Assembly (NCBI RefSeq): GCF_028737255.1
Contig: NZ_JAQZAN010000005.1
Location: 186,001 to 250,000, forward strand
Source: Actinomycetospora straminea
GTDB taxonomy: Bacteria; Actinomycetota; Actinomycetes; Mycobacteriales; Pseudonocardiaceae
DNA length: 64,000 bases
Direction of reading: 5' to 3'
Shown here one piece after another: positions 8,914 to 17,014 of this stretch. Position numbers and translations under genes: made by a program. The notes beneath the pieces were generated by a model, which made no database searches, had not been told where the DNA came from, and saw nothing but the letters and a program-made list of their open reading frames with translations. The stretch's first letter is position 1. Every line of letters starts with the position of its first letter.

Positions 8914-8976
8914 ACCACAGCGAGGCCCCTGAAGGGGGGCAGATGGAGCGCGTGCTCGCGACGTCGCCGCCCGGCG

Positions 8977-11900
8977 TCAGCGCCCGGGTCGGACGATCGG
9001 GAACAGCAGGCTCTCGCGGATGGTGCTGCCGGTCAGCATCATGACCATGCGGTCGACGCCCATCCCCAGCCCGCCCGACGGCGGCATGGCGTACTCGAGG
9101 GCGAGCAGGAAGTCCTCGTCGAGCTCCATCGCCTCGGCGTCCCCACCGGCCGCCAGCAGCGACTGCTCGGTGAGCCGCTTGCGCTGCTCGACCGGGTCGA
9201 CCAGCTCGGAGTAGGCCGTCCCGATCTCGGCGCCGAAGCAGACCAGGTCCCAGCGCTCGGCCAGCCGCGGGTCGTCGCGGTGCTGGCGGGTGAGGGGGGA
9301 CACGTCGGTCGGGAAGTCGCGGTAGAAGGTCGGTTCGAGGGTGTGGTCCTCGACGAGGTGCTCGTAGAGCTCCAGGACGACGGCGCCGCGGCCCCAGTGC
9401 GGGTCGTACGGGACGTCGACGCGATCGCAGTGGCGGCGCAGCTCCTCGATGGTGGTGTCGGCGGTGACCTCCTCGCCCAGGGCGTGCGAGATGGCCGCGT
9501 TGACGGTCGTCGCGCGCCAGGTCCCGCCGAGGTCGTACTCGCGGCCCTGGTGGACGACGACGGTGCCGCCCAGCGCGGCGCGGGCGGCCTGCTGGATCAT
9601 GTCCTGCACCATCGTCTGCATGGTGTTGTAGTCGCCGTAGGCCTCGTACGCCTCGTACGCCTCGAGCATCGTGAACTCGGGGTTGTGGGTGGCGTCCGCG
9701 CCCTCGTTGCGGAAGTTGCGGTTGAGCTCGAACACCTTCTCCGCGCCCCCGACCATGAGCCGCTTGAGGTACAGCTCGGGGGCGATGCGCAGGTAGAGGC
9801 GCATGTCGTAGGCGTTGATGTGGGTGGTGAACGGCCGGGCGTTGGCGCCGCCGTGCACCGGCTGCAGCATCGGGGTCTCGACCTCGAGGTAGCCCCGCCC
9901 GGTGAGGCACTCGCGCACCGCGTGCACGGCGTCCGACCGTTGCCGCAGCATGCGGCGGGCCCCGCTGTTGACCACCAGGTCGAGGTAGCGCTGCCGGACC
10001 CGGGCCTCGGGGTCGGCCAGGCCGCGACGCTTGTCGGGCAGGGGGCGCAGGCACTTCGCGGTGATCGCCCACTCGGTGGCCAGCACGGACAGCTCCCCGC
10101 GGCGCGACGTCCCGACCTCGCCGGTGACGCCCACGTGGTCGCCGAGGTCGACCTGCCGCGCCCAGTCGCGCACGCCGTCGCGGCCGAGCCGGTCCGCCGC
10201 GAGCATCACCTGCAGCTGCGTGTCGCCCTCCTGCAGCACGGCGAAGCACAGCCCGCCGAAGTCGCGGACGCGCACGACCCGGCCGGTCACGGACACGCGC
10301 TCGCCGGTCGCGGCGTCCGCCTCGAGGTCCCCGGAACGGGCCCGGACCTCCGCGAGGCTCGCAGTGCGCGGGTGCCCGACGGGGTAGGGGTCGACGCCGT
10401 CGGCCAGCATCCGGTCGTACTTCGCGTGCCGCACGCGGACCTGCTCGGGCAGCCGGGAGCGGCGGGCCGCGAGCGTCGCCGCCACGGGATCCTCCGCTTC
10501 GGCCGGGGACGGCGCGGGGAGGACGACGGCCGGACCACCCTCGGCGGCGAGGCCGCGGCGTTGCAGGGTCCGCAGGCTCGGGGTGGTGAGGAACCCCTCC
10601 GCGGCCGCGGCGGCCAGACCGAGCCGCGGGAGGTCGCGGGCGGCGCGGAAGCACAGGTAGCGCGGCGTCCAGATCGGCTGGTACTTGGCGTTCGCGCGGT
10701 AGAGCGACTCGAGCTGCCACCAGCGCGACCCCAGCACGAGCAGGCGCCGCCACAGCCGGACCACCGGGCCGGCCCCGATCCGCTCGCCCTGCTCGAACGC
10801 GGCGCGGAACATCGCGAAGTTGAGCGACAGGCGGTCCACCCCGAGGGTGCGCGCCTGCTCGACGAGTGAGGCGACCATGAACTCGGTCAGGCCGTTCTCG
10901 GCGCTGCGGTCGCGGCGCATGAGGTCCAGGGACAGGCCGTGGCGGCCCCACGGCACGAACGACAGGAGCGCGCGCAGCTCCCCGGCGCCGTCGAAGCACT
11001 CGACCAGCACGCACTGCCCGTCGGCCGGGTCGCCCAGGCGGGAGAGCGCCATCGAGAAGCCGCGCTCGGCGTCGGTGTCGCGCCACGCGTCGGCGCGCTC
11101 GACGACCTCCTTCATCTCGTCCGGGGAGAGGTCGGCGTGCCGTCGGACGCGGACGGTGTGGCCCGCCCGCTCCACCCGGCTCACGGCCTGGCGGACCACC
11201 CGCATCGACCGGCCCTCGACCGAGAACTCCCGGACGTCGAGGACCGCCTCGTCCCCCAGCTCGACGACGCTCAGCCCCGCGCCCGCGTAGGCGCGGGCAC
11301 CGCGCTCGCTCGCGCCCATCGCCGCCGGCAGCCAGCCGTACCGGCGCGCCTCGTCGAGCCACGCCTCGATCGCGCCCGGCCACGCCTCCGGATCGCCGAT
11401 CGGGTCCCCGCTGGCGAGGCTGACGCCGGAGACGACCCGGAAGGTCACCGCGGACTTGCCCGTCCTCGAGAACACGGCGGCCTTGTCGCGGCGGGTGGCG
11501 AAGTAGCCCAGGGAGTCGTCCTCGCCGTACTGGTCGAGCAGGACCCGCAGCCGCTGCTCGTCGGCGGGGTCGAGCCGGCGGCGGTCGGGCCGCGGCCGGA
11601 ACAGCACGTACGCGGCCGCCAGCACGGCGAGGGCGCCGAAGAGCCCGCACAGGAACGTCACCGCGCGCGGTGCGGCGCCGTCGATGCCCACCGCGCCGGG
11701 GTCGCCGAGGCCGCCGAGCACGTAGGTGACCGCCCACCCCAGCCGGTCCGCGGCGCTGGTCAGCGTGCCCGGGAACAGTGCCAGCAGGCCCCAGCCGAGC
11801 AGCGTGCCGGCGAGGACGACGGCGAGGTACGTCCCGAGCGCACGCCACCCGCTGTGCCGCTGCGTCCGCGCGGTGAACCGCGGACGGGCGACGAGCAGGA

Positions 11901-12390
11901 TCGCGAGCGCCGCGACGCCGAACACCAGCCGCAGCCACGTCCCCGTGCCCCCGACGAGGAGGGTGACCGGGTCGGGCGCGTCGGTGTCGATCGTGAGCTC
12001 GACGCCGCCGAGCACGTGGCTCAGCACGACGTAGGCCACGACGAACCACCACGCCGCGCGCATCCGCCGGCGCACGGCGGCGGCGAGGATGCCCAGGAAC
12101 GTCGCGGTGGCCAGGCTCGGCGGCGCCCCGACCGACACGACCTCGATCGCGGTCCGCAGCCACTCCAGGGGTGCGCGCAGGGGCGGCACGACGGCGGTGA
12201 CGGCGCAGAAGACCGCGACGAACGCGAGGTAGCCGGCGAGGAGATCCGGCACCCGGTCGGCGAAGCGCGCCGTCGCCGACCCGCCCGCCGGTGCCGGTGC
12301 GTCACGGCGGGCCGCGGGCGGCGACGGCGGCTGCGCGCGGGACCCGGTCCGGGAGGCCTGGGGCGGCTCGTCGGCCGTCAGCTCGACCAT
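8977..12390 (-). CDS. lysX: Bifunctional lysyl-tRNA synthetase / lysylphosphatidylglycerol synthetase LysX
   Basis: Charges tRNA-Lys and transfers lysine to phosphatidylglycerol at the membrane, lowering surface negative charge and giving resistance to cationic peptides. The 1137 residues show about 6-7 membrane segments (roughly 45-260), an MprF-type DUF2156 transferase domain (about 270-600), an OB-fold tRNA-binding domain (about 680-770), and a class II lysyl-tRNA synthetase core to the end. Motif 2 is FRNEGADATHNPEFTMLEAY and motif 3 is GLGMGVDRMVMMLTG near the C-terminus. This fusion is characteristic of mycobacteria and relatives. A separate housekeeping lysS is expected elsewhere in the genome. 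Start ATG 12390 has only a weak GGAGAG nearby. Confidence 0.95.
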   Translation of the reverse strand: MVELTADEPPQASRTGSRAQPPSPPAARRDAPAPAGGSATARFADRVPDLLAGYLAFVAVFCAVTAVVPPLRAPLEWLRTAIEVVSVGAPPSLATATFLGILAAAVRRRMRAAWWFVVAYVVLSHVLGGVELTIDTDAPDPVTLLVGGTGTWLRLVFGVAALAILLVARPRFTARTQRHSGWRALGTYLAVVLAGTLLGWGLLALFPGTLTSAADRLGWAVTYVLGGLGDPGAVGIDGAAPRAVTFLCGLFGALAVLAAAYVLFRPRPDRRRLDPADEQRLRVLLDQYGEDDSLGYFATRRDKAAVFSRTGKSAVTFRVVSGVSLASGDPIGDPEAWPGAIEAWLDEARRYGWLPAAMGASERGARAYAGAGLSVVELGDEAVLDVREFSVEGRSMRVVRQAVSRVERAGHTVRVRRHADLSPDEMKEVVERADAWRDTDAERGFSMALSRLGDPADGQCVLVECFDGAGELRALLSFVPWGRHGLSLDLMRRDRSAENGLTEFMVASLVEQARTLGVDRLSLNFAMFRAAFEQGERIGAGPVVRLWRRLLVLGSRWWQLESLYRANAKYQPIWTPRYLCFRAARDLPRLGLAAAAAEGFLTTPSLRTLQRRGLAAEGGPAVVLPAPSPAEAEDPVAATLAARRSRLPEQVRVRHAKYDRMLADGVDPYPVGHPRTASLAEVRARSGDLEADAATGERVSVTGRVVRVRDFGGLCFAVLQEGDTQLQVMLAADRLGRDGVRDWARQVDLGDHVGVTGEVGTSRRGELSVLATEWAITAKCLRPLPDKRRGLADPEARVRQRYLDLVVNSGARRMLRQRSDAVHAVRECLTGRGYLEVETPMLQPVHGGANARPFTTHINAYDMRLYLRIAPELYLKRLMVGGAEKVFELNRNFRNEGADATHNPEFTMLEAYEAYEAYGDYNTMQTMVQDMIQQAARAALGGTVVVHQGREYDLGGTWRATTVNAAISHALGEEVTADTTIEELRRHCDRVDVPYDPHWGRGAVVLELYEHLVEDHTLEPTFYRDFPTDVSPLTRQHRDDPRLAERWDLVCFGAEIGTAYSELVDPVEQRKRLTEQSLLAAGGDAEAMELDEDFLLALEYAMPPSGGLGMGVDRMVMMLTGSTIRESLLFPIVRPGR

Positions 12391-12567
12391 GTCGTCTCTC
12401 CGAGAGGGTGTCGCCGGCCCCGGCGCGCGTCCCGGCCCGGGCTTGTGCCGTCAGCATGACGATCAATTCGGTGACCGGATACAGCGATTCGCGTGGCGTT
12501 GGCACACACCTCGTCGTCCGTCGGTCCCGACGGTGGATCGGCGTCGGACGATCCGGGCGACGAGGCG

Positions 12568-12584
12568 GAGGAGGTCACCTCCTC
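12568..12584. terminator. Short perfect palindrome at the 3' end of the GAF/PP2C gene
   Basis: GAGGAGGT and ACCTCCTC are perfect 8-bp arms around a single C. They overlap the stop codon of the phosphatase gene (12583). The arms nearly touch, so a real hairpin would lose a few pairs. A weak terminator is possible. Confidence 0.3.
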
Positions 12585-13806
12585 ACGACGAGGACGGCTC
12601 CTGGTTGGCCCCGTGGCGGGACGCCCGGTCCGCCGATCTGCCGGACCAGTCCAGGCAGAGCACCGTGGCGTCGTCGCGCAGGTTGCCATCGGTGATCCGC
12701 AGGACGGCATCGCCGAGCGCGTGCACGACCTCCCGCGGATGCAGATGGGCGGTGTCCCGCAGCGTCGCGTAGAAGTCCAGGTCCGCCGCATGCCGTTCGA
12801 GCATCCCGTCGGTGACGAACACGATGCGGTCGCCGGGTTCGAGTGCGAGGGACTGCACCTCGAAGGACCGGCCCGGCTCGATCCCGAACGGCAGGTCGAC
12901 AGCCAGCTCGATCGCCTCGACCCGACCCTCCCTCAGCCGGAGAGGAGGCGGATGACCGGCGTTGACGATCAACGCGGTCTCCCGCTCCAGGTCGACCCGT
13001 ACGACCTGCCCCGTGACGAACCAGCCCGTCGGAGAGTGCGCCGCGAGCTCGTCGTTGGCGCTGGCGACCTGGGCACGCAGGTCGGCCCCCGCACGTCGGG
13101 CGTTGCGCAGCGCGCCGACGAGGACCGTCGCCAGCATCGCCGCCTGCACGTCGTGACCCGCGGCGTCCGTGATCGACACGTGCAGGGTTCCGCGGTCGAG
13201 CGCGTAGTCGAAGGTGTCGCCGCCGACGGTGCTGGCGGGCTCGAGCCAGCCGGCGATGGTCAATTGATCCGCCTCGCACGTGAACGCGGGCGGCAGGAGC
13301 CGACGTTGGATCTCGGCGGACAGCGACAGGGCGGTCGTGCGCTGGCCCCACTCGAACAGGTCCGTGTAGCGCCGGTTGACGACCACGATGTGGCCGAGCA
13401 GGTGCCCGATCGCTGCGATGTCCGCCGTCTGCTCGGTGCTCGGTCGGCCGGTGAGCAGGAGGTCCATCGCCCCGATGACGTCTCCACGCACGGTCACGGG
13501 GGCGGTGATCCGGACGCCGTCCTCGACCTCGCGGACCGCGACCTGCTGGGAGCGCAGCACCTCCTCGTACACGGTCCCCGCGACGGGCACCGACTCGGCG
13601 TGCTCGCTGCCCCACGTCCGCCCCTGCACCGCAGCCGGCGTCCGTCCGAGTCGAACGAGGTCCCGGCCGCTGTAGTCCGCCACCAGGAGCGTGACCTCAC
13701 GCGCCCCGAGCCTCGTCGCGAGCTCCTCGGCGGCGACGTCGATCGCGTCGACCGGTGATGCTGCCTCGACGCGCTCCAGCAGCGCGCGGAGGTCGGGGGA
13801 CGACAT
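12583..13806 (-). CDS. GAF domain-containing SpoIIE-type PP2C protein phosphatase
   Basis: A 407-residue cytoplasmic protein: a GAF-like sensor domain (about 5-165) followed by a SpoIIE/RsbU-type serine phosphatase (about 185-395). Metal-binding acidic motifs are visible as GGDTFDY, TDAAGHD, FVTDGMLE and RDDATVL. These enzymes usually dephosphorylate anti-anti-sigma (STAS) proteins and so release stress sigma factors. The GAF domain may sense a small ligand or the cell's redox state. It is monocistronic, with lysX 192 bp downstream on the same strand. A second, larger phosphatase of this class is at 17015-19066. No partner anti-sigma gene is adjacent. Confidence 0.88.
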   Translation of the reverse strand: MSSPDLRALLERVEAASPVDAIDVAAEELATRLGAREVTLLVADYSGRDLVRLGRTPAAVQGRTWGSEHAESVPVAGTVYEEVLRSQQVAVREVEDGVRITAPVTVRGDVIGAMDLLLTGRPSTEQTADIAAIGHLLGHIVVVNRRYTDLFEWGQRTTALSLSAEIQRRLLPPAFTCEADQLTIAGWLEPASTVGGDTFDYALDRGTLHVSITDAAGHDVQAAMLATVLVGALRNARRAGADLRAQVASANDELAAHSPTGWFVTGQVVRVDLERETALIVNAGHPPPLRLREGRVEAIELAVDLPFGIEPGRSFEVQSLALEPGDRIVFVTDGMLERHAADLDFYATLRDTAHLHPREVVHALGDAVLRITDGNLRDDATVLCLDWSGRSADRASRHGANQEPSSS

Positions 13807-13932
13807 GGGATGAGCCTAGGGACATCACCCGGACCGGCGACCCGGCCGGGCACCACGGGAGCCCGGTGTGCGGCGTGACAGCCGACCCGGCACCCGACCG
13901 CGGGAGGGCAGGGGATCCGCCGTCGGCGGCCG

Positions 13933-13984
13933 GACCGCGTCGACCAGGGCCTCTACCCGCAACGACGTCCTCGCAGGACATCAC
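13933..13984. repeat. tRNA-Ala att-like repeat, copy A (arm only)
   Basis: About 50 bp matching the non-tRNA arm of the repeats at 16.5, 32.2 and 36.4 kb (shared core GACCAGGGCCTCTAC, then CGACGTCCTCGC). It has no tRNA-derived part. It ends at the stop codon of the response regulator gene. I read it as the most eroded member of the family. Confidence 0.6.
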
Positions 13985-14667
13985 GAGGGGTCGGGCGGAT
14001 CGACGAGGTGGTTCTGGTAGGCGATGACGACGAGCTGGGCCCGGTCGTGGGCGCCCACCTTGACCATCGCCCGCCCGACGTGGGTCCGCACGGTGGCCCG
14101 ACTGATCGTGAGCGCCTCCGCGATGTCCTCGTTGCTCAGTCCGTGGGCGACGAGTCCGACGATCTCCCGCTCGCGTGCCGTGAGCTGGTCCAGGACCGCG
14201 TGGTCGACACGGGGGGTTCCCGGACGATCGACGAGGCGTGCCACGAGGCGGCGCGTCAGCCCCGGGGACAGCAGGGCCTCACCTCCGGCGACGACCCGGA
14301 TCCCGTGGAGGAGCTGGCGGGGTTCGGTGTTCTTGACCAGGAAGCCGGCGGCTCCGACGCCGAGGGCCTCGATGACGTACTCGTCGTGGTCGAACGTGGT
14401 GAGGACGAGGACGTGGACACCGGCCAGCGCGGGATCGGCGGTGATCTCGCGGGTGGCCGCGAGCCCGTCGACCCCGGGCATCCGGATGTCCATGAGCACG
14501 ACGTGGGGACGGGTCCGGCGTGCGAGCGCGACCGCGGCCTCGCCGTCCCCCGCCTCGCCGACGACGGTCATCCCGGGCTCGGCGTCGATCAACACACGGA
14601 AGCCGCCCCGGACCAGCGCCTCGTCGTCGGCGATCAGCACCCGAAGAACGTCGTCGGTGGACGTCAC
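13981..14667 (-). CDS. NarL/LuxR-family response regulator
   Basis: A 228-residue DNA-binding response regulator. The receiver domain has the acidic pair Asp14-Asp15, phospho-acceptor Asp60 (LMDIRMPG), Thr90 and Lys112. The C-terminal LuxR helix-turn-helix spans about residues 158-222 (LTAREREIVGLVAHGLSNEDIAEAL). Its GTG start overlaps the stop codon of the upstream histidine kinase gene (GTGA), so the pair is translationally coupled. The likely target is the divergent small membrane protein at 16081 and its own promoter. The stop codon lies within repeat copy A. Confidence 0.93.
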   Translation of the reverse strand: MTSTDDVLRVLIADDEALVRGGFRVLIDAEPGMTVVGEAGDGEAAVALARRTRPHVVLMDIRMPGVDGLAATREITADPALAGVHVLVLTTFDHDEYVIEALGVGAAGFLVKNTEPRQLLHGIRVVAGGEALLSPGLTRRLVARLVDRPGTPRVDHAVLDQLTAREREIVGLVAHGLSNEDIAEALTISRATVRTHVGRAMVKVGAHDRAQLVVIAYQNHLVDPPDPS

Positions 14668-15839
14668 CGGACCTCCGGGACCGGGAGCTCCGCGCAGACC
14701 TCGAAGCCGCCGTCGGGGTGCGGGCCGGCCGTCAGCGAACCGGCGAGCGCGCGGGCGCGCTCACGCATGCCGTCGATGCCCTGTCCCCAGCCGTCGGTCG
14801 GCGGATGCGCGGTGCCGTCGTCCCGGATGCGGAGGGTCAGCCGGGGAGGCCGGTGCTCCACCGCCAGCCACACGGTGTGGGCCCCGGCGTGGCGGATCAC
14901 GTTGGTGAGCGCCTCCTGGACGATCCGGTAGGCGGCCAGGTCGACGGGGACCGGCAGCGGTCGTCGGTCGCCACTCATGTCGAGATCGACGCGGAGCCCG
15001 GCGTCCTCGGCGGTCTCGACGAGCGAGGGCAGCCGGTCGAGCCCCGAGGACTGCTCGACCTCTCCGCTCTCGGTGCGCAGGGCCCCGAGAACCGCCTTCA
15101 CGTCGGTCAGGCCGGTGTCGCAGATGCGCTTGATCGCCGCGAGGGCCTCCCCGGCCTGGCCGGGGCGCTGCTCGAGGACGTGAAGACCGACGCCGGCCTG
15201 CACGCTGATCGTCGCCATCGAGTGTCCGACCACGTCGTGCAGCTCCCGCGCGATGCGCAGCCGCTCCTCGGCGATCAGGCGGCGGGTCCGCTCCTCGCGG
15301 AACGAGGTCTCCCTCGCGAGCTCGGCACGCGTGCTGGCCAGCAGGGCCCGGTAGTAGCCGACGGCCGCGCCCGCGCTCCCCGCGGTGGCGGCGAGCAGGA
15401 CCGCCATCGGCACCACGCCGACGGTCGCGACATCCCCGAGGACGACGCGGATCGCCAGGATCTGGACCCCGGCCGTGAGCGCCGCGCCCGCCAGGCCCCA
15501 GCGCCAGCCACGGTCCGCGGCGAGGGCGTAGCAGCCGAGCAACGGAGCCAACGCGACGAGCCGCCCGGGATAGGGCCCGACGAACCAGAGGACGACGACC
15601 GCGTCGAGCCCGGCGAGCGCCGCGACCGGGTATCGGTGCCGGATGCCGACCGCGGCGGCCAGCGCCGCCGCGAGAGCGAACGCTCCGACGTCGAGCGCGC
15701 GGGCATCCGTCGTCGACACCGGGCCGATCCCCGCGAGCGCGGCGACGAGGACCACCGCGGCCACCGTGACGCCGAGACCCACGTCGACCACCGCCCGTGC
15801 CGGGCACCGACGCGCGGCCCCGAGCGCGGTGTCGCCCAT
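14664..15839 (-). CDS. Sensor histidine kinase (HisKA_3 / NarX-DesK type)
   Basis: A 391-residue membrane kinase pairing with the response regulator that follows it. About five hydrophobic segments fill residues 15-165. The dimerisation box carries the phospho-accepting His201 (ARELHDVVGHS), and the C-terminal ATPase domain shows an N-box-like VIRHAGAH and GQGIDGMRERA. There is no clear extracellular sensor domain, so it may sense membrane state, like DesK or LiaS. I chose ATG 15839 because GGGGAGG lies just upstream; the longer open frame to 16115 adds 92 residues of non-hydrophobic, unconserved sequence that would overlap the divergent promoter region. Confidence 0.92.
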   Translation of the reverse strand: MGDTALGAARRCPARAVVDVGLGVTVAAVVLVAALAGIGPVSTTDARALDVGAFALAAALAAAVGIRHRYPVAALAGLDAVVVLWFVGPYPGRLVALAPLLGCYALAADRGWRWGLAGAALTAGVQILAIRVVLGDVATVGVVPMAVLLAATAGSAGAAVGYYRALLASTRAELARETSFREERTRRLIAEERLRIARELHDVVGHSMATISVQAGVGLHVLEQRPGQAGEALAAIKRICDTGLTDVKAVLGALRTESGEVEQSSGLDRLPSLVETAEDAGLRVDLDMSGDRRPLPVPVDLAAYRIVQEALTNVIRHAGAHTVWLAVEHRPPRLTLRIRDDGTAHPPTDGWGQGIDGMRERARALAGSLTAGPHPDGGFEVCAELPVPEVR

Positions 15840-16080
15840 CGGTCCGCCTCCCCGCTCGAGCTCGGGGCACGCGTCCCCTCCCTCATCCTGCGCGTCACCG
15901 GGGGAGCACGCGTCCACCCGGGGACGTGCTCCGGCCCCAGCGCTCCCGCCGTAGGTCCTACGTCCAGGAGCCGACCGTACGGCGGGCACGGCAGACCGGA
16001 CAGACGATCGCGAGCCGATGCCGGCGGGGTCCCCGGGCGCGCACTCTCGGCGTCCTGCTCCCGACCTGGAAGGACCCCTG

Positions 16081-16431
16081 ATGCTCCACGATGTGATCAC
16101 CGCCCTCCGGGGCACGGACTCCCCGATCGCCGGCGCCGGCTACGAGCTCGGCGTGGGGCGGACCGTGCCGACCATCGCGGCGGTGGTGGGACTGGCCGCC
16201 GTGGTCGTGGGTGTGCTGGCCCTGGCTCGCCCGGGCGCGCGTGGCAGGCCCGTCGCGGCCCTGGTGCTCGGGCTGGTCGCCGCGCTCGTGGGCGGGCTGC
16301 ACGCGATGAACGCCGCGGGCGGCCTCGGCACCGGCAACGGTCTGGCCGGGGCCCTCGTCGCCGTGGTCCTGGGGCTGATCGGCGCCGCTCTCGGGGGGCT
16401 CGCCCGCACGCGGTCCCGGTCGTCGGTGTGA
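16081..16431 (+). CDS. Small membrane protein, DUF6223-like
   Basis: A 116-residue protein with three hydrophobic segments (about 22-46, 52-72 and 83-105) separated by short charged turns, resembling the DUF6223 proteins of Streptomyces. The function is unknown. Start ATG 16081 follows GGAAGGA; an upstream in-frame ATG (16018) lacks a ribosome-binding site. It is divergent from the two-component system with about 240 bp between starts, and many DesK/NarX-type systems control an adjacent membrane protein. I infer that it is the regulon target. The family assignment rests on recall of pattern and length only. Confidence 0.65.
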   Translation: MLHDVITALRGTDSPIAGAGYELGVGRTVPTIAAVVGLAAVVVGVLALARPGARGRPVAALVLGLVAALVGGLHAMNAAGGLGTGNGLAGALVAVVLGLIGAALGGLARTRSRSSV

Positions 16432-17014
16432 CCTCGCGCGGGCTCGCCGGGCGGAACGGTTCGACCAGGTCGCCGTCGGGGTCGGCGATCAGGACCCTGT
16501 CGACGGAAGATCACGTCAGTGGATCGTCATCGCAGGTCACACATGGTGGAGACGAAGGGGATCGAACCCTCGACCCCCGCCTTGCAGAGATGGACGATCA
16601 CGCTGTCCAGGGCCTCCACCAGCAACACCGTGCACGACGGCCGTCACTCCGGGCTCCCCAGCAACGATGTGCACCCCGTCTCGTGCCACGAGCCGTGTCA
16701 CGACGGCCGCGGCCCGGCTGGCGAGCCGACGGGTCCTCCTCGCAAGGGGTGGCGATCAGCGCCGGGTGGCACCGGGCCCGCGAGGGGACCGCTTCGGTGA
16801 CGTCGGCGCCGATGCCGTCCCGAACCACGCTCCACTCGTCGACGTTCCCCGGTCCCTGAGCGGGTCATCTCCTCGCGCCACCGAGACGCCGCGGAAGACC
16901 CGGAGGTCAACGGTGTCGGTGTGAACGGCGGCTCGATCTACGCTCTGGGGCAGCGGCGCTCTCGCCGGCGCCGCTCGCGGGCTCGCGCGGAGCGGACTTC
17001 GCAGCCGTGCGGCG
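16432..17014. other. Gene-free stretch containing att-like repeat B
   Basis: No convincing coding region. The only recognisable content is the tRNA-Ala-derived repeat at 16535-16703. The remaining sequence to the phosphatase start at 17015 has no clear promoter or RNA. Short open frames here are translations of the repeat or antisense shadows. Confidence 0.6.
16535..16703 (-). repeat. tRNA-Ala 3'-half remnant fused to att-like arm, copy B
   Basis: Positions 16547-16587 match the 3' half of the intact tRNA-Ala (47119-47191) at about 39 of 41 bases, in the same orientation, from the discriminator base to the anticodon. Beyond the anticodon it switches to a shared ~100-bp arm ending in CGTGCCACGAGCCGTGTCACGA, about 93 bp from the junction. 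The 5' half of the tRNA is absent, so this is not a working tRNA. Displaced tRNA 3' ends of this kind mark the far end of an element integrated into a tRNA gene. Confidence 0.75.

Noticed and set aside
16519-16800. Open frame beginning with VETKGIEPSTP in repeat B (and similar in C)
   Set aside because: The residues are a translation of the tRNA-Ala 3' half and the att-like arm. Similarity between copies reflects repeated DNA, not protein conservation.
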